A stretch of DNA of 10,479 bases from Glomus cerebriforme (GCA_003550305.1 QKYT01000730.1:38944-49422), one strand, 5' to 3'; positions 1 through 8,026 are shown, counted from the stretch's first letter. Numbers and translations are program-made. The notes: generated by a model from the letters alone, not told the origin.

Positions 1-216
1 CATTTTCTGCTGCTTTTTGATACCAATAAAAGGCTTTTTCTAAATTTTTTTCTGTTCCTTCACCATCGTAATAGTGATTAGCTAAATTATTCATTGCAAC
101 TTCATTACCATTTTCTGCTGCTTTTTGATACCAAAAAAAGGCTTTTTCTAAATTCTTTTCTGTTCCTTCACCATTGTAATAGTGATTAGCTAAATTATTC
201 ATTGCATCCTTATCTC
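1..216 (-). repeat. 108-bp tandem repeat encoding Sel1 units
   Basis: The DNA at 1-108 recurs at 109-216 with only three substitutions over roughly the first 98 bases of the unit, then diverges in the last few codons. The period is exactly 36 codons, matching one Sel1 motif. Such closeness suggests recent duplication or homogenisation by unequal exchange. The bases after 217 begin a further, strongly diverged copy in the leader of the protein. Confidence 0.85.
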
Positions 217-268
217 TATTTTCTGCTAATAACCAAATAATATCATCACTGAAAGTAGGAGTTGACAT
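1..268 (-). CDS. Sel1-repeat protein, N-terminal part (runs off window)
   Basis: The ATG at 268-266 opens a frame of 89 codons that reaches the window edge without a stop. After a ~20-residue leader (begins MSTPTFSDDIIWLLAEN) come Sel1-like repeats of 36 residues. The motif runs A-M-N-N-L-A-N-H-Y-Y-x-G-E-G-T-E-K-N-L-E, then K-A-F-x-W-Y-Q-K-A-A-E-N-G. One repeat is complete, the next is cut by the window edge, and the end of the leader (W-L-L-A-E-N) resembles the end of a repeat. Sel1 repeats are TPR-like helical pairs that act as protein-interaction scaffolds; in Glomeromycotina they occur alone or fused behind kinase domains. No kinase domain precedes it here, so it is either a stand-alone Sel1 protein or a later exon of a longer gene. 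The start is chosen as the first ATG of the open frame; no TATA-like box is obvious upstream. It is the only gene in the window without a visible lesion. Confidence 0.82.
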   Translation of the reverse strand, partial: MSTPTFSDDIIWLLAENRDKDAMNNLANHYYNGEGTEKNLEKAFFWYQKAAENGNEVAMNNLANHYYDGEGTEKNLEKAFYWYQKAAEN

Positions 269-812
269 TTTTAGTCTAAGTAAAATATTTTGTGTCCAAT
301 TTAAAAAAAAATTTTTTGTTGTAATGTAAAGAATTATTATTATGGTCACACAGTAACAACAAGTTGTCGATATTTGCCAAAGTTAGCCTCATGACTAACT
401 GTAGAAAAAATATTTATGTTGATCAATCTATATAACTAAAAAAATTCGTGTGTAATGGAGAGTTTTAGATTACCTTGTATAAATAATTTTGAATTGTGCA
501 ATGCATGATTCGTCTGCGCCTTTGCGCCTGATCTATTTTTAGTTAGCCTATCATTTCTATCTTTTTTCTAAATAAAGTTTTCATTTTGATTTGGGAGAAA
601 TGAAATGGCGTACTGATAGGTGGCGTGATTATTAATTAACTGGTAATTTAAATTGGATATTCTATATTTGATTACAAAACATGTTGCTTTGTCATCATTT
701 AAAAATGATATTATAATCCTTTGTATCTGAGTTTTGAGAATTTCACATATTTGATGAATCTTACAAAGCGTATTAATATATTTTAAAAAAAATGGATTGA
801 ATTATAAAAATC
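269..812. other. Gene-free stretch between Sel1 gene and kinase pseudogene
   Basis: No supported gene. A minus-strand frame at 568-801 is open for 77 codons but has no start and no recognisable motif; at this base composition such length is expected by chance. A small GC-rich patch lies at 511-530 (TGCGCC twice). A 7-base inverted pair, CCTATCA at 547-553 and TGATAGG at 614-620, is also visible. The stretch presumably contains the promoter of the leftward Sel1 gene, but no TATA-like box can be pointed to. Confidence 0.5.
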
Positions 813-1188
813 TCATTCCTCATTTAAAGACAGTAGTATTCGTGAATCATATATGCATTTTAAAGCAATTTTAAAATTCTGAATTCTTTTATGTTCCATT
901 TTATATTCATTGTAAATTAATGGACCATCATTCCATATTGCTAAAAACTATGATTGTATGGTATCCATTCAAATATTATATCATCCGGGTAATTAATTAT
1001 TAGTTGCATTTCTTGAATTAAGGCATCAATTTTTTCATTTCCGCTGGTCCATTTGCAAAATTCTTCTTTAAATCATCAATTTTGCATGGTTTATACCATT
1101 TATACCATTTATCATTTCTATTTGTATGGTTATATGCATAATTATTAGTATATTGTTTATCACAGTTTTTACATTTATTTGAATCCAT
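813..1188 (-). pseudogene. Protein kinase N-terminal region, broken, glycine-rich loop missing
   Basis: Minus strand, starting at the ATG 1188-1186. The first frame reads M-D-S-N-K-C-K-N-C-D-K-Q-Y, then W-Y-K-P-C-K-I-D-D-L, a degenerate form of the cysteine-pair (CxxC) head of the expanded Glomeromycotina kinases. Around 1055-1070 the frame shifts to one reading F-C-K-W-T-S-G-N-E-K-I-D-A-L-I-Q-E-M-Q-L, followed by I-I-F-E-W-I-P-Y-N, the usual linker into the kinase domain. This frame stops near 945. A further shift gives L-A-I-W-N-D-G-P-L-I-Y-N, then I-A-L-K-C-I-Y-D-S-R, equivalent to the VALK segment (Lys codon 858-860), and a stop at 813-815. Between W-I-P-Y-N and A-I-W-N-D-G the roughly 17-20 residues that should hold the ATP-binding glycine loop are absent. 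No catalytic loop (HRD) follows. Family membership is by recognition and by parallel with the kinase copy at 4094-5653; the loss of function is direct from frames and missing motifs. Confidence 0.65.
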
Positions 1189-1732
1189 TATATTATTTAA
1201 AGTACTTTGATAGTATGATTTGAGGATAAACTTATGTGGTGAAACATTATTAATTTTTCATTTTATAACATCACGAGACAAATTAGTTCAGTAAATTTAG
1301 TAAATGTTTCAAATTTATTCTGTCGTAATATTTTCTAATTTCGATAAAACTAAATTAAGCGAAGCCACTCGAGTGGCATGAATTTTTGTCAATCAATCCA
1401 TCCAGTAACGAAAATAAATATAATTATTTTTTCTGAAATTACAAATTGGCTTCGGTTATAACAATGTGCTGCAATTTATCACTTCGAAAAAATTTTTTTT
1501 TCTATTATCATTATTGAAAAAATATCTTTTTTCTTCGAACTTACTAACTAAATAGGGATAACGATGTGCATTTTCGATACGAACGAATTTTTAGAAAAAA
1601 TTTATGATTAATAAACTCTAGAATGAAAATTAATGCATTTTAGAAACAATACTACTTTTTTGCTAAATGTTATCACTATGTTACCGCAGAGCTTGGAACT
1701 GGTCCAAAATCGAGAATATAAGATATTGATAA
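1189..1732. other. Gene-free stretch with a perfect 14-bp palindrome
   Basis: No coding signal that I can support on either strand. The main feature is GCCACTCGAGTGGC at 1364-1377, which is more GC-rich than its surroundings. The stretch just above 1188 would contain the former promoter of the minus-strand kinase fragment; no clear TATA box is visible. Confidence 0.45.
1364..1377. promoter_or_regulatory. Perfect palindrome GCCACTCGAGTGGC
   Basis: Seven bases and their exact reverse complement meet with no spacer, centred on CTCGAG. Ten of fourteen bases are G or C in a region of much lower GC. It has the dyad symmetry of a dimeric transcription-factor site or could be a leftover of a mobile-element end. 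No gene is positioned to tell which, so the role is unknown. Confidence 0.4.
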
Positions 1733-2122
1733 AATAATGAAAAGAATTTAAAAGGATTGTATGTAAATTTAGATTATATTCATAATGAGAGTTCTTTAAA
1801 TTTAGTTATAGCTAAATCTTGTCCAAATCTTAGAAAACTAGTATCAATATTTAGAAAATATTGAAATATTGTGTGGAGGTAAATTTTTGAATGAAAAAGA
1901 TGAAAAAGAGATATTGGATACGTTGACAAAATATTCATATAAAATATTTATGAAATATTATTATATAATTTCTATAGTAAACTACCAAAATTACTTCCAA
2001 AAAATCACTTTCTTCAATTATATAATAAGAAACATATAAATGAAAATAATTATAATGTATTTAATATATTTAAAATTAAAATTATCATCGATTTTTCATC
2101 TCGATTTCTTGCATTAAGCTAA
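1733..2122 (+). pseudogene. Leucine-rich F-box-type protein fragment, decayed
   Basis: Three pieces in two frames. From 1733 the frame reads N-L-K-G-L-Y-V-N-L-D-Y-I-H-N-E, then S-L-N-L-V-I-A-K-S-C-P-N-L-R-K-L, ending at a stop near 1863. From 1851 another frame reads L-E-N-I-E-I-L-C-G-G-K-F-L-N-E-K-D-E, then I-L-D-T-L-T-K-Y-S. From 1943 the first frame resumes with Y-E-I-L-L-Y-N-F-Y-S-K-L-P-K-L-L-P and ends at the stop 2120-2122. The C-P-N-L-x-x-L segment followed by an I-L-C-G-G-K-type strand is typical of the leucine-rich part of the large F-box-like family of Glomeromycotina, thought to select targets for ubiquitin ligases. No F-box is present: the N-terminus is lost. The last piece is the least certain member of the match. 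Confidence 0.55.
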
Positions 2123-2880
2123 AATTTTTGGATTAATTTATTAACATTAAAATCTTCACTGGTTCAATTTTTGTTTAACATGATTGAAACCATTCCCAGA
2201 TTGTTTGCATTCTTTACATCAACATATTTTTTATAAAGTTTTTTACGAAATTCATAATGTGATATTTGACAGAAAGTTAGGTAATACGAATGATTCTTTC
2301 TAAGTTTTTAAATGTTTGGCAAAATTTTTTACAAAATAAACAATCATGAAAGTTCAAATATTTATGCTGGAGAATTTTTGCGTAACTGTCAAATCCGAAA
2401 GATTTACATGCGGCTATTTTCACATGCTTAAGAAATGCAAAGTGTCGGCTGGCATTATCTAAAAAAGATATGAATCTTTATTTTCTACCGATATTAATTT
2501 TATCGTTCAAATAACAAGCCAAAACGGCATTTATGGTTAAAAAATGTTTGCTCAAATTTCATCATTGGAAAACATGAATAATGACATTATAACACTACTG
2601 TATAATGAAAATACCAAAACCATAGATACGTCTAATTATTGCAAACCAATGATACTATTATTTTTGTTGTTATTTTATGTGATTAATAAAGAAATGATCA
2701 CACCATTTGCGATGTGAATTAATGTAATACAGTACATTTATAATTGCTTTACCAATAGGAATATCCATTTTGTATTACTCCTTAATTAAACAATTTTAGC
2801 CTCTCATAGTTTTACCGTGTATTTATTTATAATACCCTGTCTATTCCTTTCATTTTTTGATCTGCATTATAGGGTGAAAT
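2123..2880. other. Stretch without a supported gene
   Basis: A minus-strand frame is open from 2477 to its stop at 2277, and the same frame is open again above it (2558-2481) apart from one TAA at 2480-2478. It contains a cysteine-rich string C-L-F-C-K-K-F-C. A different minus frame is open below it down to a stop at 2164. No start codon context, known motif or neighbouring exon supports a gene, and open stretches of this length arise by chance at this composition. I record it only as a possible unrecognised remnant. Confidence 0.3.
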
Positions 2881-2885
2881 TATAG

Positions 2886-2895
2886 ATGACGTCAT
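2886..2895. promoter_or_regulatory. CRE-like palindrome ATGACGTCAT
   Basis: A perfect 10-base palindrome containing TGACGTCA (2887-2894), the consensus for ATF/CREB-type bZIP dimers. It lies about 45 bases upstream of a TATA-like run at 2932-2940. The spacing is that of an upstream activator element before a core promoter, but no intact gene follows, so function is inferred from the site alone. Confidence 0.45.
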
Positions 2896-2931
2896 AATAA
2901 ACTGCATTATTAATGAGAAGTCCCGCCTTCT

Positions 2932-2940
2932 TATATATTT
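2932..2940 (+). promoter_or_regulatory. TATA-like box TATATATTT
   Basis: A TATA-like run directly after a GC-richer segment (TCCCGCCTTC), followed at ~90 bases by an ATG (3028). That ATG opens only 17 codons before a stop at 3079-3081. Together with the CRE-like site upstream this resembles a core promoter facing right. What it once drove is not recognisable; it may be an orphan promoter of a lost gene or of a non-coding transcript. Confidence 0.35.
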
Positions 2941-3081
2941 GAAGCAAGAAAAAAATTCTATTGTCTTTAGTGCTTTACGGTTATTCTAGTTCTCTTTCTC
3001 TAGTCACGAATAAAATAAGTGAATAGAATGGGAGTGACTCTGTTCAAAATAATTATTATGGTTCATCTGCTGCACCACTAA

Positions 3082-4093
3082 CAACAACATCGATATTACT
3101 GATATCAACTAGTAATTCCACTAAAATTCTATTTTATTTTTTCCTTTTTGTCAACTTGTATAAGTAATATCATATTTTATTATTAAATGTAATTGATATT
3201 ATTATACGAAATATATAATTGTTTATGATGAAATAAAACATTTTAATATGATGAATTTCCTAATGTCGTTTATGAATTATTCGATCATTCTTTAGCTTCA
3301 ATATAGAACAATTAATTAGTTTAGGCTTGATTTTAATAAATACTTTTACACTTTATATTGTGGTGATTCACTGATCCTTTTCGAGTCAGAAATAAGACAT
3401 AATAATTCAATATTTTTATTTTCTTAATTTCATAATTCATTATTTTCTTTAAGAAAATATTAAATTATCGTTATGTTTATAATAGAAAATTAAATTATAA
3501 AGATTTTGTTTAATTAATTTTTTAAAGATGGCGGAATAAAAATTATACAACTGAGATTTTCCTTGAGTTTGAAATTTATATCCTGAATGAAAGAAAAATT
3601 TATTTCTTTTAAAGTTCACAGATAATCTAAAAAAATTTCTAATATCCATGTTAAAGTATTATTTGTTTTACGTAACTTTTTATTTTAAGAGGCTAAATTT
3701 TTTGACTTTTTTTTAAAAAAAAAAAAATTAGTTTAATTTTATTTATTTTATTTTATTTTATTTTTTTTTTTTTGAAAATTTAGTTATTGTTTTTAAAGTA
3801 AGAAAAACTCCAGAATAGTCAAGAGAAGTGCTTTTTTAATTTTTTAAATTTTTTTCTTTTTTTCTAAAATGGAAACCAATTCCTTTTTTTAACAGAACTT
3901 ACTTTTCATTTAAATCTAGTGTATTTCAAGAAACGATCATCAATTTAATATGAACACACATCGTGCGTACACATTTTGAAAATACAGTACATAAATCGAA
4001 AAAAATCTACAGTGGCTTATTTTTTTTTTATCATTCAATAAAGTAGGTAAATTATTCGAGTAGTAAATAAAGTAACTAACAAAACATCAAACA
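3082..4093. other. AT-rich stretch, low complexity, no supported gene
   Basis: Mostly simple AT sequence. An 8-T/13-A run lies at 3707-3727 and an ATTTT-type simple repeat at about 3735-3773. The 66-codon minus frame at 3449-3649 has a start but no recognisable motif and is dominated by F, K, N and Y, as expected from AT-rich chance translation. The last ~150 bases should include the promoter of the kinase pseudogene that begins at 4094, but no convincing TATA box is seen. Confidence 0.5.
3735..3773. repeat. Simple repeat, ATTTT type
   Basis: Several consecutive 4-5-base units of the form (ATTT or ATTTT) merge into a run of T. A low-complexity microsatellite with no sign of function. Confidence 0.7.
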
Positions 4094-4234
4094 ATGGGTT
4101 GGGGAACATGTGAATAATGTAATCAAGAAAATACTGGATATAAGTGGTGTAACGCATGTAATGCAAAACGATTTCAACAAAATTTTAAAAAATGGAGGAG
4201 TGGTAATGATATTGATAAATTTATTCAACATACT

Positions 4235-4248
4235 CAACTATCAACTAT
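4235..4248 (+). repeat. 7-bp tandem duplication inside the kinase pseudogene
   Basis: CAACTAT occurs twice with no spacer. Removing one copy in thought makes the cysteine-head frame (from 4094) continuous with the kinase-domain frame, so this duplication accounts for the frameshift. It is typical of replication slippage or microhomology-mediated repair. Confidence 0.8.
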
Positions 4249-4481
4249 CAGCATATTGTGATGAAAAAGTATTAGAATGGATACCTTATGATAGATTTTA
4301 TGATATTAAATATATTGCAAAAGGTGGGTTTGGCAAAGCGTATAGAACAAATTGGATTGATGGTTATATAATTTATTGGGATAATAAAATTCAAAATTGG
4401 GTACGACCTTTACCTAATATGTTTGTAGCACTGAAAAGTTTATATAATTCAAAAGATATAACATTAGAATTTATCAATGAG

Positions 4482-4620
4482 GTATTTATTAATTTGTTTA
4501 TTAAATTCTTGAAATTAAGCATTAACTCATCGAAAAAAAAAATTTACCATTTAATGAAATTTTATGGAATTTTAAAATTTAATTTTTACTAATGTATTTT
4601 TTTTATAAATATATTTTTAG
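4482..4620 (+). other. Intron 1 of kinase pseudogene
   Basis: Donor GAG|GTATTT after the codons for E-F-I-N-E and acceptor ATTTTTAG|ATTACG. TACTAAT at 4587-4593 is a strong fungal-type branch site, 27 bases before the acceptor. The exon after it resumes with T-S-H-H-K-I-M, as the family expects after E-F-x-N-E-V. The intron is about 139 bases, is in phase 0 and seems intact although the gene is not. Confidence 0.75.
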
Positions 4621-5446
4621 ATTACGTCACATCATAAAATTATGAAATTTATACTAATACAACTATTATTAGACTTTATGGAATAACTCAAGACCCAGAA
4701 ACAAAAAATTATATTATGGTTTTGGAATATGCAGAGAATGGAAGTTTACNAAATTATTTAGATAAAAATTATAATGAATTAAGTTGGAAAACTAAGTTTC
4801 GTTATTTATGGTATATTGCAATTGGACTTGAGAACATTCATGATAAAGAATTAATTCATCGAGATTTACATATTGGCAATATATTTCGTTCAGATGTCCC
4901 ATGTATAACTGATATGGGATTATGTAAACCAGCAGATTATAATACACTAGAAAATACAACAAAAAGAGTTTATGGTGTTTTACCTTATNTTGCTCCTGAA
5001 NTTTTAAGAGGACAAAATTATACCAAAGCTTCTGATATTTATAGTTTTGGTATAATTATGTATGAAGTATTTTCTGGATTACCTCCTTACTATGATGTAA
5101 GCCATGATGAAAATTTAGCAATAAAAATTTGCAAATGACTTAGACCAAGGTTTAATATTAAAGTACCCCAATTAATTGTACATTTAATTAAAAGATGCTT
5201 AGATGCAAATCCATTAAATCGACCAACAACAGAAGAAATTAGAGATATTTTATGGCAATGGTGGGGTAAATTTGACGATCAAACAGAATTACAAGATAAA
5301 TTAAAGAAGCAATAGTTTATCAACTGGTAAATTACCTCTTACTAGTTTATTATGTGAAACACATTCAGAAGCCATTTATACCAGTAGATTACTTGATTTT
5401 AAATTCTGATGATTATTTTGAACATCATGATAATATAAATATTCAG

Positions 5447-5518
5447 GTAAATTAATAATTTTAATAAATAATCAAAATTTTAAATTAAATTAACATCAAA
5501 TTTTATTTCATTAAATAG
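5447..5518 (+). other. Intron 2 of kinase pseudogene
   Basis: Donor ATTCAG|GTAAAT and acceptor TAAATAG|AATC, about 72 bases, almost pure A/T. It separates H-D-N-I-N-I-Q from S-L-Q-I-D-I-S-Q-L. The joined frame is one base off, which is either another lesion or means that a neighbouring splice site is used. Confidence 0.5.
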
Positions 5519-5566
5519 AATCTTTACAAATTGATATTTCTCAATTGAAAATTAATGTTAATACAG

Positions 5567-5636
5567 GTATTTATTAAATTCATTGTCTTTGATTTATTAT
5601 GTTAGCTATTAAGTATTTGAACTTATTATATTACAG
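5567..5636 (+). other. Intron 3 of kinase pseudogene
   Basis: Donor AATACAG|GTATTT and acceptor ATTACAG|AAGA, about 70 bases. Joining gives I-N-V-N-T-E-E-R-N-D and the stop 5651-5653, a plausible short final exon. Support is from splice signals and the sensible ending only. Confidence 0.5.
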
Positions 5637-5653
5637 AAGAAAGAAATGATTAA

Positions 5654-6245
5654 TTATTCTTACAGATATAATAATAATTTTTTAAAATTCTTAGTCTACA
5701 TATTTTTATGTATTGTATTTAAACTATAAAAGATGTGATTTTGAAAAAAAAGCAGGATTTTATTATTATTTTGTAATTCGACTATATCAATAATAAACAA
5801 TAAGAATTAAATTTTTTTTTTTTATTTACGCGAGATTAAATTCATTAAAATGGGTGATGGGAATGAATTTCAATTTGTAATGGTAACAATATAAATAAAA
5901 AGAATACTCTTTCAAAATAAAAATTACTTTGAATGTTATTTTCTTATTATAACTTTAATAGTCTAATAAACTCAAATTGGATTTCGATCTCCACTGCTCT
6001 GGCATAAATTACAATTTTTTTTAAAAAAATTATGAACATGTAAATAGTGTTGTTGACACTCATTTGTTTTATTTACTCTTATACTTTATTAAAAAAATTA
6101 AATAAAATTTACTTCATTTCGTTCATTTAATTTTTTCTTCAAGGAATATTTATTTAAAATAATAAAAGAAAAGAAAAAACTATAGAATACGCAATGTGAT
6201 GCATGATAATAAAACTTGTTCTAACATTTTATTGATTAGATATAG
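5654..6245. other. AT-rich intergenic stretch
   Basis: No coding signal seen. AATAAA-like strings (for example near 5790 and 5894) would suit polyadenylation signals for the rightward kinase transcript. TTTTTTTTAAAAAAAT-type runs occur at about 6013-6030. Confidence 0.45.
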
Positions 6246-6983
6246 ATTTTTTTTGATATAAAAGATTTGGAAATTGCGATTCAAATTTTTTTAAAAAAAT
6301 ATTAATAACAATAATCCTTGTTCATTTCTCAATAAAGAAAATTATCATTTCGAATTTTATGAATTTAAGAATGAATTTAATGAATTAAATTTTTTTAAAA
6401 CTAAGAAATGGTTTGCTAATTTAACAGAACTTGTATTCACCACAAATGAAAGGAAAGATGAAATATTTTCTTTGCTTTTACAAACTTGTTATAATATTCA
6501 AAAAATGATCATAAGAGTTATATATCAAGTTTTGTTGATTGTGGAATTGCAATAGATAGAATAAAAAATAATACATTAGAAGAAGCAAAGCAAGTAGCTT
6601 CTCTAATTAGATCTCAACATAATTTAATTTATTTTGAATTATTTGATACTCATCAAGATGGTATGAGTGAATTTTAAAATTTTTAAAGTAAACTCAACAT
6701 AATTCATTAAAAACTTTGATTTTTAATTCTATATATATTAATTATAATAGTTCTGTTTTATTTTACTTAAAATATTTTCAAAATTTAAAAGAATTGAGGT
6801 TTATTGAATGTATTTATAGAGCAGCTTGGAGAATGAACGAAATTGACTATGAAAAGAGAAATGATTATGAGGAAGGTTTATGGTTATCTAATCTTAAACT
6901 TCTTAAAGTAGATTATATTAATAAATATTGATAAATTATATTCTATTTTACTTGAATGTTCTCCTTTAATAGATGAGATTTAA
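6246..6983 (+). pseudogene. F-box-type leucine-rich protein, decayed, N-terminus missing
   Basis: Five consecutive pieces in three frames. At 6246-6297: D-L-E-I-A-I-Q-I-F-L-K. At 6295-6555: N-P-C-S-F-L-N-K-E-N-Y-H-F-E-F, then K-W-F-A-N-L-T-E-L-V-F, then L-L-L-Q-T-C-Y-N-I-Q-K. At 6510-6677: E-E-A-K-Q-V-A-S-L-I-R-S-Q-H-N-L-I-Y-F-E, then D-T-H-Q-D-G-M. At 6707-6931: L-K-T-L-I-F-N-S, L-K-Y-F-Q-N-L-K-E-L-R-F-I-E, then E-E-G-L-W-L-S-N-L-K-L-L-K-V-D. At 6930-6983: D-K-L-Y-S-I-L-L-E-C-S-P-L-I-D-E-I and a stop. The order and content match the leucine-rich target-binding part of the Glomeromycotina F-box-like family. The junctions fall mostly in A or T runs, suggesting slippage indels. There is no F-box and no start, so the 5' third is lost. 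The TTG at 6716 is not a credible start because the reading extends upstream of it. Confidence 0.78.
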
Positions 6984-7750
6984 TTAAACTATTCTTTAAC
7001 TCTTTTGCTATAATTTATAAAATATATAATCCTAAATAAATATTTATTTTATTTAAATATTTTATATTCTATTGATAATAAATTCATATTTTTAAATTAA
7101 CTAATAAGATTTATAAAGTGAATCTAAAAGATCATATGTTTCATGTGATAAAAACAATTATTTCAATTATTTTTTTTAAGTAAAACTAAGGCAGACTTAC
7201 CATTTAAATTATCATTTTAACTATTTTGACTATAAAATTTGAAACTACCTAAATTACTAGAAATTAATAAAAATATTAAGGTTACGTAAGAACTTTAATG
7301 ATTTAATTATTACGAAATCAAAAAACAATGCAATCAATAATCAATGGTTGAAACAAACTAAAAAATTAAGTTTTTTTTGACTATTATTAAAAAAAATCAA
7401 ATTATTATTTTTATTATTATTTTGGAATAAAAAATCTATTAAAATTTCCTTTACAATCTTTAAGATGAATTACTTTTAAAAAAATTCAATAGTTTATGAT
7501 TACTATAATTTTGGAGTATCTTCAGTCCAAGTCCTTTGCTTATTTTACGCTTAATATTATAATAGTTTATACTAAATAAATTTATTTGAATATATGAAAG
7601 TTACTCATGAGTTACATAGTCCAATCCGTAATACACTTTATAATATCGATTACACATCAGTCAAAATAGTACATATTTATAAGCACATTAGCTCATTATT
7701 AACATTACATAATCAATAATGAAACTACATAATTAGTTATCATGACACAT
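6984..7750. other. AT-rich stretch without a supported gene
   Basis: I see no continuation of the F-box-type protein and no other coding motif. ATTATTTTTATTATTATTTT-like simple sequence lies around 7400-7421. The stretch is otherwise unremarkable. Confidence 0.45.
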
Positions 7751-7772
7751 CCTTTGTAAATTTTACAAAAGG
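7751..7772. repeat. Short inverted repeat before a TATA box
   Basis: CCTTTGTAAA is followed immediately by TTTTACAAAAGG, its reverse complement apart from two extra bases. It lies 15 bases before a strong TATA-like box and may be a protein-binding dyad of that promoter or simply chance. Confidence 0.35.
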
Positions 7773-7787
7773 TAAAAAAAAATATAG

Positions 7788-7797
7788 TATATAAATA
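7788..7797 (+). promoter_or_regulatory. TATA box TATATAAATA
   Basis: A textbook TATA sequence, followed by a C/T-rich leader (about 7800-7960) like the pyrimidine-rich starts of fungal genes. It stands before the two hairpin-bearing 121-bp units and the A/G-rich block that begins near 8220, so it could be the promoter of a mobile element or a lost gene. Confidence 0.4.
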
Positions 7798-7991
7798 CCT
7801 TCCATTTTTTTAAAAAAATAATTTTCTCTAAATCTTCTAAATCTAAAAAACTAAATTCACTGAATTCCCATTTCTCTCTATAATTTTATTTTCTTCTATG
7901 ACCCTCTTAAAAATAAACTACCCTTTAAACTACTTCTTTCTCTTTCCTTATAATGTATATAGAGATTTTCCTCGTATCCGTCAAGGAAGGT

Positions 7992-8026
7992 CCAGTCAGA
8001 TAGTCGAGTATTTCCTATCTGGCTGG
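7992..8026 (+). repeat. Hairpin in first 121-bp unit
   Basis: Left arm CCAGTCAGATAG and right arm CTATCTGGCTGG pair over 12 positions, one of them a T-G wobble, around the 11-base loop TCGAGTATTTC. As RNA this would be a solid stem for such an AT-rich region. Confidence 0.65.

Larger units (their letters stand above)
4094..5653 (+). pseudogene. Protein kinase with CxxC head, nearly full length but broken
   Basis: Starts M-G-W-G-T-C-E, then a TAA at 4115-4117 where a residue of the first CxxC pair should be, followed by C-N-Q-E and W-C-N-A-C-N-A-K-R-F, then W-R-S-G-N-D. A tandem copy of CAACTAT (4235-4248) shifts the frame. The next frame carries W-I-P-Y-D-R-F, the glycine loop G-G-F-G-K-A-Y (from 4323) and V-A-L-K (Lys 4434-4436). 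After intron 1 the frame slips at 4645-4650. The long middle frame has M-V-L-E-Y-A-E-N-G-S-L, catalytic loop H-R-D-L-H-I-G-N (Asp 4863), D-M-G (4911), a Y-x-A-P-E segment with N bases, and D-I-Y-S-F-G. A TGA at 5136-5138 interrupts I-C-K-x-L-R-P-R-F; the frame then runs to C-L-D-A-N-P-L-N-R-P-T and a TAG at 5313. A family-like tail (S-T-G-K-L-P-L-T-S-L-L-C-E-T) follows in shifted frames to a stop at 5651. HRDLH and DMG replace HRDLK and DFG; this appears usual in the family. Sequencing errors could explain some lesions, but hardly all. Confidence 0.88.

Noticed and set aside
568..801. 77-codon open minus-strand frame downstream of the broken kinase
   Set aside because: It has no start codon and does not resemble the kinase segment expected there, so it is probably chance.
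2277..2558. Minus-strand frame with C-x2-C-x3-C and one internal stop, tempting as a zinc-binding protein remnant
   Set aside because: Open stretches of this length occur by chance several times per 10 kb at this composition. The cysteine spacing alone matches no family that I can name.
3449..3649. 66-codon minus-strand frame with an ATG
   Set aside because: Its F, K, N and Y-rich composition and length are expected by chance in this AT-rich sequence. No motif or neighbouring exon supports it.
4110..4238. Reading the ATG at 4110 as the start of the kinase
   Set aside because: The first 44 codons of this frame are the wrong frame of the cysteine-rich head, which reads sensibly from 4094. The frames merge only after the 7-bp duplication.
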